Assembly: GCA_977006965.1 (NCBI GenBank)
Contig: OZ345373.1
Location: forward strand, 434,001-498,000
Reading direction: 5' to 3'
Length of the DNA: 64,000 nucleotides
Source of the DNA: Phymatolithon calcareum
Lineage: Eukaryota; Rhodophyta; Florideophyceae; Hapalidiales
Every line of letters begins with the position of its first letter. Positions within the stretch are counted from its first letter, which is position 1. The notes below the pieces were generated by a model. That model was not told the DNA's origin. It worked only from the letters and a program-made list of their open reading frames with translations, and searched no databases. The position numbers were made by a program, and so were the translations under genes. This document shows positions 1 to 9,900 of this stretch, piece by piece.

Positions 1-1
1 C

Positions 2-2794
2 AAAGACGGAAGTGTACCCCAGAAGAAAGGACTGTATAGAATGTCTACCTCTGACCTCAAAGTGCTCAAAAGACAACTAGCAGACCTTATCGATCACGAG
101 TTCATACAACCAAGTTCAAGCCCTTGGGGAGCACCCATCTTATTTGCAAGCAAGAAGGATGGCGGATTACGCCTATGTGTTGATTATCGAGCTCTAAACC
201 GCTTGACGCTCAAGAACAGCTATCCTCTACCACGCATTGACGACATATTGGACCAGCTGTCTACAGCAAAGTATTTCACAACCATCGACCTCAGAAGCGG
301 CTATCATCAAATCAGACTCGACCCCAAGTCGATTCCACTAACCGCATTCCGCACACGATACGGACACTTCGAGGTTCGTGTCGTACCCTTTGGGCTTTGC
401 AATGCTCCCGCTAAATTCATGGAATTAATGAACGAAGCATTCATCGAATATTTGGATAAGTTCATTGCCATTTATCTTGATGATATCTTGATCTACAGTG
501 ACACTTGGGAAGAACACCTTGAACACTTAAAGAAAACTTTAGAAATTCTCCGAAAAGAGAAGCTTTACGCGAAAGTATCAAAGTGTGTCTTTGGATCTCA
601 ACAGGTCGACTATCTCGGATTTGTCCTCCAACCAAATGGAGTGGCCATGAACCCCCACAAGACCAAAGCTATCACAGACTGGCCAACTCCTGAATCTAAG
701 AAAGATGTCCAATCGTTCCTTGGACTCGTCAACTATTACCGCAGATTAATCAAAAACTGCTCCAGAATCACCAAACCTCTGACCGAACTTACAAAAAACG
801 TACCGTTTGTATGGACGGATTCGACTGAAAAAGCATTCAACGCTTTGAAAGACTCCGTAAGTTCGGCACCAGTCTTACAGACATTCCGTGATGATCTTCC
901 CGTCATTGTCACGACCGATGCTTCGAAAGTAGCAATCGGAGCAGTATTAGAACAGGACGGAGCCACTGGACGTAAACCAGTAGCTTTCACGTCTCGTACA
1001 CTTAATACTGCAGAACAGAACTATGCAGCCCACGACCTAGAGCTATTAGGCATTGTCGACACTCTACGTGCTTGGCGATGCTATCTTCATGGCCGAAAAT
1101 TCATAGTCCACACAGACCATTACCCCTTACGCTACATTCAAACACAAGATCATCTCTCCAATCGACAAGTCCGTTGGTTAGAGCGCCTTGCAGAGTTTGA
1201 CTTTTCTATCATTCCTATCAAAGGAAAGTCAAATCAAGTAGCGGACGCGCTCTCCAGACAGGGTAAAGACCTCCTGAACACCGCCGAATACGCCAAAGAT
1301 CTTCTCGAGAAAGTCATAAACACTGTCCAAACAAATGCAGTGTCCACTGTCTACCCTGGACCTTCCATCGTTAAACAGTTGGAGTTCGAGTACGCACAAG
1401 ACCCCGAGTTTAATGAACCTTACAATGACCCCAAAGATCCGTTCAAGATTCTGGACCGCATCTTATACAGAGAAAACAAGTTTTTTGTCCCCAAAGGAAA
1501 CTTTAGGTTGAACCTCTTACACGACCACCATGCGAGCCCAAACGCCGGGCACCTTGGGGAAACAAAGACCAGACATAGAATCCAACCTTACTATTTCTGG
1601 AAAAACTTACGGAAGGACGTACACGAATACGTTAAAAGCTGCCGTATCTGTCAACAGACAAAAGCAAGAAACCATAAACCGTTTCGATTTCTACAACCAA
1701 TCGACCCACCCGACACAAAATGGACCACAATCACGATGGATTTCATTACACCTCTCCCAAAAACAAAGAATGGCCATACTGGCATTCTCAACGTTGTGGA
1801 CAAGCTCTCAAAAATGATTCGATCCATCCCCATCCCCGAAAAAGCAGATGCTCTAATAATCGCCAAACTCTTCAAAGAACATATCTACAGAAACCATGGT
1901 ATTCCATCCAAAATAATATCAGACAGGGATACCATTTTTATGAGCAAGTTCTGGAAAAGCTTGTTCAAACTCCTCAGAACAAATATTTCGCCCTCTACTG
2001 CCTATCATCCGCAAACAGATGGACAGTCTGAAATAGCCAATAGGAAAACAGAGGAAATGATTCGAGCATTTGCAAATTTCAGAAAGAACAACTGGGACGA
2101 ATTTCTTGTCGACTTCGAAGTGGCGTACAACTCATCCATTCACAGCACTACGTTGTATACTCCATTTTACTTGAACTACGGAATTCATCCAAGAACCATC
2201 CCATTACAGACACTTTCATCAAACAACCCATCGGTATCACAGTTCCTGAAAGACATAAAAGACACCTTTGCATTTGCAAGAGAAATCATAAGGAAAAAGA
2301 ACGTAAAAATGGCAGAGTATGCCAACAAATTACGTTTGCCACACCAATTTGCAGTTGACGACAAAGTCTGGTTGTCAACAAAGAATCTGTCTCTTACGGA
2401 CGGAACAGGCTCAAAAAAGCTACATCCCAAATTTTGTGGCCCATTCGTGATCAGAAAGAAAATTAATGACGTTGCTTTCGCCCTAGACTTGTCTGAACCA
2501 ATGAAGCAAAAAGGTATTCATGACACCTTCCACGTCAGTCTACTAAAGCCATTTGTTGAAGATACCTTCTCAAGAGACCCAGCACCCTCGCCCGCTATTC
2601 TGCTAAAGACCGGAGAGCAAGAATACGAAGTTGAAGACATTCTAGCGCATCGAAAGCGTCACCGAAAAGCTGAGTTCTTAGTTAAGTGGAAAGGATATCC
2701 TGACCACGAGAACACTTGGCAAACAGAACAAGACCTCGAGAATGCGCAAGACATCCTTCAAAACAACAAAGCATCGGGACGATGCTTCCCCTAG
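2..2794 (+). CDS. Ty3/gypsy chromovirus Pol polyprotein, 5' part outside the window
   Basis: Retrotransposon polyprotein that copies element RNA into DNA and integrates it. The frame is open to the window edge, so the ATG at 41 is internal and Gag and protease lie outside. Counting from that ATG: reverse transcriptase at about 25-215 with D83 and YLDD at 145-148; RNase H at about 285-405 (D293, D358, D402); integrase zinc finger at about 494-537 (last Cys pair C534, C537); integrase core D567, D628, E664, with 35 residues between D628 and E664; a C-terminal chromodomain at about 865-910 (EYEVEDILAHR, LVKWKGYP). The chromodomain marks the chromovirus branch, where it targets integration to modified chromatin. 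No stop interrupts the 917 codons and the frame ends just before a polypurine tract. Only the 3' half can be judged for activity. Confidence 0.96.
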   Translation, partial: KDGSVPQKKGLYRMSTSDLKVLKRQLADLIDHEFIQPSSSPWGAPILFASKKDGGLRLCVDYRALNRLTLKNSYPLPRIDDILDQLSTAKYFTTIDLRSGYHQIRLDPKSIPLTAFRTRYGHFEVRVVPFGLCNAPAKFMELMNEAFIEYLDKFIAIYLDDILIYSDTWEEHLEHLKKTLEILRKEKLYAKVSKCVFGSQQVDYLGFVLQPNGVAMNPHKTKAITDWPTPESKKDVQSFLGLVNYYRRLIKNCSRITKPLTELTKNVPFVWTDSTEKAFNALKDSVSSAPVLQTFRDDLPVIVTTDASKVAIGAVLEQDGATGRKPVAFTSRTLNTAEQNYAAHDLELLGIVDTLRAWRCYLHGRKFIVHTDHYPLRYIQTQDHLSNRQVRWLERLAEFDFSIIPIKGKSNQVADALSRQGKDLLNTAEYAKDLLEKVINTVQTNAVSTVYPGPSIVKQLEFEYAQDPEFNEPYNDPKDPFKILDRILYRENKFFVPKGNFRLNLLHDHHASPNAGHLGETKTRHRIQPYYFWKNLRKDVHEYVKSCRICQQTKARNHKPFRFLQPIDPPDTKWTTITMDFITPLPKTKNGHTGILNVVDKLSKMIRSIPIPEKADALIIAKLFKEHIYRNHGIPSKIISDRDTIFMSKFWKSLFKLLRTNISPSTAYHPQTDGQSEIANRKTEEMIRAFANFRKNNWDEFLVDFEVAYNSSIHSTTLYTPFYLNYGIHPRTIPLQTLSSNNPSVSQFLKDIKDTFAFAREIIRKKNVKMAEYANKLRLPHQFAVDDKVWLSTKNLSLTDGTGSKKLHPKFCGPFVIRKKINDVAFALDLSEPMKQKGIHDTFHVSLLKPFVEDTFSRDPAPSPAILLKTGEQEYEVEDILAHRKRHRKAEFLVKWKGYPDHENTWQTEQDLENAQDILQNNKASGRCFP

Positions 2795-2804
2795 GAGGGA
2801 GGGA

Positions 2805-3430
2805 TGTGACGAACAGTCACTCACGTCACTCCTGTGACGTGATCAACACCCCTTATCAACACCAGAATCATAGTCAATCATACTCTATTCCTCCTCGTTA
2901 CGGTTCCTCAGTCATACGTTACACGTCAAGTCACAATCTATCATTCATCATGTCACTGTGACCGCGGCCAAGACCAATTACAATTACTATCCTGTAATTG
3001 TATTGTAATTACCCTATCGTGACGGATATGTCACGTGACGCGTGACCGAAAGCAGTCGCGAGGCTGTCACGCGTGACCGCGCCGCCGCTCGCTAAGAGCG
3101 CGGAGCGCTTTTGAAGAGCCTCTCTCGAGTTCATCATTTTTAGCCAATCTCCGCCTTCCATAGTTCCTCGTCTTACTCCTCATCGTTGTGACCAATGAGC
3201 AACCGCCATTGGACCCTCAACGGCTTCCTCATTGCCGAGTACTACTGCGGCCAATGATATCCTGCCATTAGTATCTCCCTCCCCCATGTTGACGTTAGAC
3301 CAATTGTTTTTAGCCATCTATTTGTCCCGTGTGTCTCTTCACATTAGTGTCGACACACCCCTTTGTTTAGACTCTTCACTATGGTTCTACTTCTAGTCTA
3401 TATAAACCCTCCTTGACCAGCAGTCCTCAA
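2805..3430 (+). repeat. 3' LTR of the Ty3/gypsy element (right edge approximate)
   Basis: A purine run (AGGAGGGAGGGA, 2793-2804) directly precedes TGTGACG at 2805, the usual polypurine tract and LTR start for this superfamily. A TATA-like stretch (TATATAAAC) at about 3398 would be the LTR promoter. The right end cannot be fixed because the partner LTR is outside the window. The pogo relic reading frame is recognisable from about 3430 onward, so the LTR probably ends between 3425 and 3490. Confidence 0.7.
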
Positions 3431-5084
3431 ACTCTGGTCAACGGATCTGTCAGCTTGTGCCTTGAACCCCACAGTAATCCGACGCTGTTGCATCGCCAAG
3501 CACTTCTCCTTTCGCAGCCTCATCTGAGCGTGCACCACTGCCCGCATGGCCGAGCGATCCAAGATCTCGCCATCTTCCAGCACTCTCTTCGTGATGGACA
3601 GCGCCTTCAGTTGCTCTGAAATTGTGGGAAGCTCTACGAAAGTGTCATCATCACTTTCCGCATCTTCTTCCAAAGCTTCCACGTCCCGCCTCTGTTTCAT
3701 CATTCCCAAAGCATCTTCCACGAGTTCGTCGACCGACATCTGCTGGACGAAAAGCTCTTCTTCATCACGGTTTAGAAGATTTGCGATGCTCATCCGTGAT
3801 ACAGCTGGCGCTAAGACATTCATCAAGTTTTCGAGGTCAGTTTCTGTTTCGTCAACGACAATTTCTTGTCTCAAATTGTCCTCGCTCAAATTCTCGTCTA
3901 ACAACCTTGTTTTCTTCCAGCAATTGAAAATGATTTCCCCTGTCTTCCCATATTTGCGAACTCCAGCGCATTGCAGTCAGTTGGTCAATGCCGTAAATTT
4001 TTTTCACTCCAGCGTCAATGAAGTCCAGTGCTCGACTGTATTGTATCTTTCTGTATCGCTTTTTGAAGGAGGCGATTATTCCAGCATCTAAAGGCTAGAG
4101 TTTTGAAGTCGTTTTTGCCGGCAGAAACACAATTTCCACATTTCTGAGCTGTGGGTGATTTTCTGGCGTTCCGTGTGGGCTGGCGTTATCAAGGAGCAGT
4201 ACGACTTTGCGGTTTAGCATGGTTCCAATGTACTTATCAAATATATTCAGCCAAGATTGAAATAAGTCCAAGCGCATCCATGCTCTTGTGTTTTAAGAGT
4301 AGTCAAATCCGAGTTCTTCACCGCTTTTCCCACGAAAGCAGCGCGGCTTCTTTGCCTTTCCGATGATCATTAAAGGAAAATTTTCCGTTCCATCAGCATT
4401 CGTACAGAACAGATATGTCAACCACACCTTGTCTTTCTTTCGCCGATTCATCTGCTCATGTGCTATAGTTTTGCAATGGGCCAGGGCATAAAAAAGGCCA
4501 GTTTCGTCAGCGTTCCAAATGTCGTTGATGTTATAGTCTTTAAGTTTCTCATGCAATTCAGGAAGGCTTCCCTCGATAGCGCTGTCATCAGCATCGTTGG
4601 ATTCACCGTGTAGAGTGAACGCTTTTAGTTTAAAGCGCTTCTGAAATTTCTCCAGCCACCCAGAGGAGAACTTTAAAGAAATTTGATCTTCTGGTGACCG
4701 TTTGGCATTAATTCCTTCGAGAATGCGGCGGCCTTGCATTTTGATCATTTCACCATTTACACGAACTTACTCCGTATGCATAAAGCGAACCCAATTGGAG
4801 AGGCACTGTTCGAGCTCTGGATTCTTTCCCATTCTGTGGCGCTTCAAATGACTTGCAGTGTGCACGGACATCTTTGATGGAGAACCGATAATTCTCGAAA
4901 TTAATGGCTGGGTGGGTGGCGCAGTGAGCCGGAACTGCTGTTTTGCCCATAAGGCCAGTTCCTTCTGAGAGCCTGAAGGTCCCTCAGATTTACGGCGCTC
5001 ATTTTCGGCAGCAATCATTGCTTTCTGATCGTGGGTCAGAGAATTCAGTCGCTGTCCCCGTCTAAACGGAAGAGAGTTCGGCAT
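3430..5084 (-). pseudogene. Decayed pogo/Tigger-like (Tc1-mariner superfamily) transposase
   Basis: Cut-and-paste transposase relic. From the ATG at 5084: an N-terminal helix-turn-helix region; a CENP-B-like segment (SGWLEKFQKRF); then the DDE core with NADETGLFYAL (first D), VVLLLDNASPH (second D) and LPAKTTSKL followed by PLDAGIIASFKKRY around the third catalytic position. Three in-frame stops break it: TAA at 4767-4769, TAA at 4293-4295 and TAG at 4095-4097. The last lies where the family has Gln in its LQPLD motif. A frameshift near 3905 moves the acidic C-terminal tail to another frame. The tail runs into the gypsy LTR, so the gypsy copy inserted into or beside it. No terminal inverted repeats were identified. 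Confidence 0.9.
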
Positions 5085-6580
5085 CGTGGATAGTCAGACA
5101 GTGCGAAGCGCAGAGAGGAACGTGCGAGCAGATTCTGTTTGTCCGATTTTCTACTTGGTCTTGCTGTAGTCAAAGTCATTAATGAAGGAATTGAGTTTAT
5201 CAAAACGGCAATGCAAAATGACCATGGCAGTCTTTCACAATCCTGCACTAATCGAGAGCTACACTCAGATACACATAGAGATAATGTGCCCAGAAAATTA
5301 GAAATCTAGTTGGAGCGGTCATATTTGATGGACTCATCTTTCTGAGAGTTCTAAACGTATTAACATCCATCCAGTCTGTTGTCCTGTCCTTACGTCGCCA
5401 ACACTATAATAGTTTGTAATGGAAAGATATTTACTCAACAGAATGAAAACAGAACCATAGCTCTACTGTGAACTGAGAGTTCGTACAACTTAAAGCAACA
5501 AACATATTGGCAATTCGTTCTGCCCGCTCGCAATCAGCGCACGAGACCCGGATGACAATCGTCAGCCTCCCAAAATGCGAAATCTTTTCCAAATCCACTC
5601 ATATTGAATCTCAGCGTTTTTCAAACAGTAGCCGGGCGAGACATTGATTCGGCTACTGACGTTCTCGTACATGGGGACTCCAAGAGAGCAGATGCTGACG
5701 GCAAATCAGGCGCGATTGCCAGCGAAATGCTTCACGCAAACGGTGCCTTGCTACGCTGGGTGAAATAACGATAGATCCGGAAAAGAATGGAGTGCACCTC
5801 CTAAACAGTGATGGATTAGCCGAAAAAGTCACAAAAGAAGGTAGAATCACCGCCGTTGTCAGTGATACTGCGTCGTTTTCGCTGGGAGATGGGCCCATGT
5901 GGCAGAGGCAGCCGATTTTTGACGTGCTAATTGTAGAGGTATGGGGCCCTTTGTTAGGGGTACCTCAGCGCCGCCCGGTAGCGTGGCAGAGCGGGAGCGG
6001 GCCGAGTTCGGGGCCCCAAGGAGGACGAGCGACAGAGACAACAAAGAAAGGGCAAGGCAGCCCCTGGGGGGGTGCCCGGTAAGTAGGTCGAAAGGGAGGA
6101 GGCAGTGCGAGTGTGGGCGCCAGGAAAGAGGACAAAAAGGGGGAAAAGGGCAGCCCAAGAGAGGGCGCCTGGGAGGTAGGTAGTAACGTTGAGAGGACCG
6201 GGGGCGACCGGTAGTATCCCCGGTGATCCCGAGCCTCACCTTGTGGGGTTAAAGGCGTAGAACGGGTACGGATAACCTGGGTCGGATATAGGCCTAGGTA
6301 CAACGAAACCCGAGCGAGAGTCGGTGGCGAAGGGGAGGGGCGAAGGGGCTTGACAGGATTGCGGTCCCGCCTTGGGTCACCTTGAGGTAGTGCCAGAGTA
6401 GCTTTACTGAACTTCCGCACAATGGCTTCTGCAAGAGGTACTTGCCTCCTTTTCCTTCAGCCGCCGGCGGCGCCGACTGATATAGGCTCTACTATTGTAA
6501 AGGGGAGGGTTGGCTTACTATGGGAGCTAATCAAAGTATGATGATTAAACTAGGTAATTAGAGAAAGGGTACCAGTGGTG
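5085..6580. other. Intergenic, no recognised gene; G-rich 5.94-6.45 kb
   Basis: Only short ORFs occur. The stretch from about 5940 to 6450 is strongly purine/G-rich on the plus strand, and the ORFs through it are Pro/Leu/Arg-rich on one strand and Gly/Arg-rich on the other, typical of compositional bias. A short plus-strand segment at 5650-5940 is open in pieces but matches no family I recognise. The copia target site lies at the right end. Confidence 0.5.
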
Positions 6581-6585
6581 CTAGG

Positions 6586-6925
6586 TGTGATTTGCCAGCG
6601 CAGATAGCGAGTAGTTACGATTGGTACACAAATAGTGGAAATAAAATAAGATTTCGGGCCTACGTGCCGACCACGAAATTCTCAACTTCTCACCGACGAC
6701 CGGTGAGGCTGGTTGATCCACCTTATTGATTGCGTACACAAGCGAGTTTACTTCTTCTTCGACTAAAACTTCCCTCTCGAGCACCGAGGCAGGAGTATAT
6801 ATGCTACTTGAAACACACACTAATTAAGATAAACGCAAAGACAATTTGGACCTCACAATCGATCCGCCTCTACGCACCAGCGTAAAAGGTGGAAAACAAC
6901 TGGTCCAATCTCCCGAAGTTTCACA
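6586..6925 (-). repeat. 3' LTR of the copia element
   Basis: 340 bp with TG...CA termini, the same by eye as 12477-12816. It would hold the polyadenylation signals on the minus strand. An ATATATAC run near 6797 could serve as a TATA element in the 5' copy. Confidence 0.95.
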
Positions 6926-6957
6926 TTCCCACTCTTTAAAAAAAACGAGAGTGAGGT

Positions 6958-9900
6958 CTATAACCCATGACGATGAATCCATTGAACAACAGGCGTCTTA
7001 TCAACCCCATAGCGCATGATATTGTGTAGTGCTTTGCAGAATTTGGGTTTCGTCAATCCGTCAGCTCCATTGTGTTCTCCTGAAACTAGTCCAACGTTCG
7101 AAATTTCATGGCGCTCGTATGCTTCACGCGCAGCAGCTACATCAATCATCAGCCTTTTCTCAGTACTGTGAGAAGCGCAGGTAATAACATCGAACAATTG
7201 TTTCGAATCTGTGAACATTGCGAGTGGAATTGACTGATTAAGGATGTGCTCTAGATCATACTTGAGCATAAAAGCCTGATCAAAAGCTGCTGAAAAAGCA
7301 TAAACTTCACCCGCCATGATGGATCGAACGACCCTTTTCGACTTTCTGCTGCTGTAGCAGAGGATGTGACACTGGCTTGAATCATCGCAAAGCAATATAA
7401 TGTATCCCAACTGTGACGAGGAGTCGTCATTTGAAGCAAAGGATGCATCTGAATATACGCGAAGATGCAAAGTTTGACGATTTAACGGCTTATATTTCAG
7501 CTTCAGGTATGGGGTTTGCTTTAGGTACTTGATTGCTTTGTTCAGCTCCATTACCTTTTTCTTGGAAAAAGTCTTTTCAGTCACTTGAGCCGCTCTGTTG
7601 ATGCTACAGCATGCATCGGGACGGGTGTGTGCAAGCCATCCGACAGCCGCGCGAACGGAAGCAAAGAATTGAAACTGGACATCAACCGGAACCTCTTTGA
7701 GCTTTGCGGTATATTCTGGCTGACTTAGCTCGAACACTAAGACCCCTTCATTATCGGTTCTGGTTTCAATCTTTACACCGACAAATTCGATGTTATCCCA
7801 ATTTAGGTCTTTTGATTCGAATGTACGTTGAGTCTCGTAAGCAACGTTTAGAAATTTGGCAGTACCAGAAAACAGATTGTCATCAACATAGCTGCCTAGA
7901 AGCCCTTCAATGTCGTCTTCGTGATGCTTGATGTACAAAGCTGGATCACCCTTGAGAGGTACCATCTTCAAGCTCTGTAATATGTGGGCTCGAAATGTTG
8001 TCCCCCAGAAGTCCCCAGCGTCGCATATTCCATAGAGTGGTTTAACAAGATGCAAGAGTTCATTGTCGGAAATTTGGAAGTACTTCATATCACCTCTCTT
8101 TGGCTTGAGATAGATCTCTCGGGAGAATCTATCTTTTGACCGGAGGTACGCTTGAGTAACATCAAGATGGCATAGCCGAAATTGACAAATTGAAGATACG
8201 GAAATAATCAACTTCGTCGAGCTTTGACGCAATGTGTGATTATTATGCACAATGAAAGGTTTCATTTTGTCATTAAACCCTTGGGCAACGAACCGAGCAC
8301 GAGCAGTTTCTCCTAGAGTTCCGACGTTCTTAAGTGAGTAGACAAACCGTCCGCTTATCACGTTTGCAGTCTTTGGCAATGCAGACGCATTCACAATATC
8401 CCAGGTTTTTCTTGCGCGAAGGCCGGTAATCTCTTCGTGTTTTGCATTTTCAAATTCTTTCGAGTGGCATCGTGGATCATCGGGACTCAGAACCTCTGTT
8501 AATAGTACGCTTGGTGGGGTTTCATCTGATATCTGCGAATCTGAACCGTTTTTCGTGACTTCAGATATTCCCTTTAACAGCTGGTTCATAAAGGCCTCGC
8601 CGGATATAATTCTTTCAAACACCTTATCCATCTCCATAAGGCCGTCCATGTCAGGTTGTGGACTCCAAGATGGTACCGTTTGAGGACTTGGTGCTGAAAG
8701 GTCCTTTTCTTCATACGCCTTCTTATACTCACGGACTTTATCAATTGAAACCTGAGAGAGTTTCCCGCGAACATTTAGCCATAGCGATTTCTCGTCACCA
8801 GCTACAACTCTAAATGGTCCAACCCATTGCTTCTCAGGTTTCTCACGATAGACTAGGACGTCCATACCGACTTTGACTTCATTGTCCGCAGCAATCGGAA
8901 CATTGCGACTTAGTGCGGTTTTCAGCCTGTTTGCTGCAACTGCTTTAGTCATTTCATCTCGGGCATCTTTCATGGCTTTCATACGCGCACGTTGTTCAGG
9001 AAGCTCGGAAGGAATGAAGGGAAAGCGAGGTACAGTCCCAAAGACAAGCAATGTTGGGACCAAACCGTTCTGTCCTGCAGTACTATTCATAGCATGTACA
9101 GCAGTTGAGAGAGCTTCTTCAATGTTTAGAGAAGGATTTTCCAGTCTGACCTTACGGTAAATTTGTCTGAGATACTCATGGTATCTCTCACCGACATTTA
9201 GGGCATTATGGCTTTGCACACCGGACATGTGATGCTCGATACCGGTAGATCTCAAGAAGCTTCGCCATTCGTCTGAGTTGAATTGAGAACCCTGATCCGT
9301 ATGAATGATTTTGGAGAATCCAATATACGGATTTACCCAGTGTCGTACATAAGCGATCCAGACATCATTTGTACTTTCGCCATCAAGTAGGAACACGGCA
9401 ACACTAAACAGCGTATCCCTGCAAATAATATGCAGTACTGTTTTCTTTTCCAGCTTCATCAGATCCATTAAAACAAGACGGTTAAAGACGACTTTTTCAT
9501 ATGGCAAAGAGACTCGAAAGCGACCAGGTTGTTCCGACATTCTCTGGCATATGTCACAAGATTGGGTTAGCTTTTCAAGAGCCTTCAATGTGTCTGGTGT
9601 AGCGTTTGGGTCACTAGCGCGCTTCATCAGGTTGAAAATGCGGTCTGGTTGAGGATGGTAGAAATGGCGATGAATGCGCTTCAACTCTTGCTCAGAATAC
9701 ATGATACAGTAATCCCATGTGTAGTACAAATGTCCAAATTTTCGGACAATGGGGCAGCTCCATGTAGGATCCTTACAAACCAGTAAGTCATCCACATTAT
9801 CAACAAAGAGCTTGTACTTGTCCAATGAGTCCAGGCCTACGATAAGTGGGATATGCACGTCGACAACATCCAGTTCCAATATCATTTCACAATTTCTTGC

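Noticed and set aside
4095-4769. Reassigned stop codons (TAA/TAG as Gln)
   Set aside because: Intact genes here (copia, recombinase, Cys-rich copies 1 and 2, gypsy Pol) have no internal TAA/TAG and end with them, so the pogo stops are lesions.
4750-4770. Intron at GTAAGT in the pogo relic
   Set aside because: The sequence after it (VNGEMI) is itself conserved family sequence in the same frame, so removing it would delete domain residues.
5965-6420. Pro/Leu-rich minus-strand ORF of 151 codons
   Set aside because: It mirrors a G-rich plus-strand tract. Several frames are open for the same compositional reason and no domain is present.
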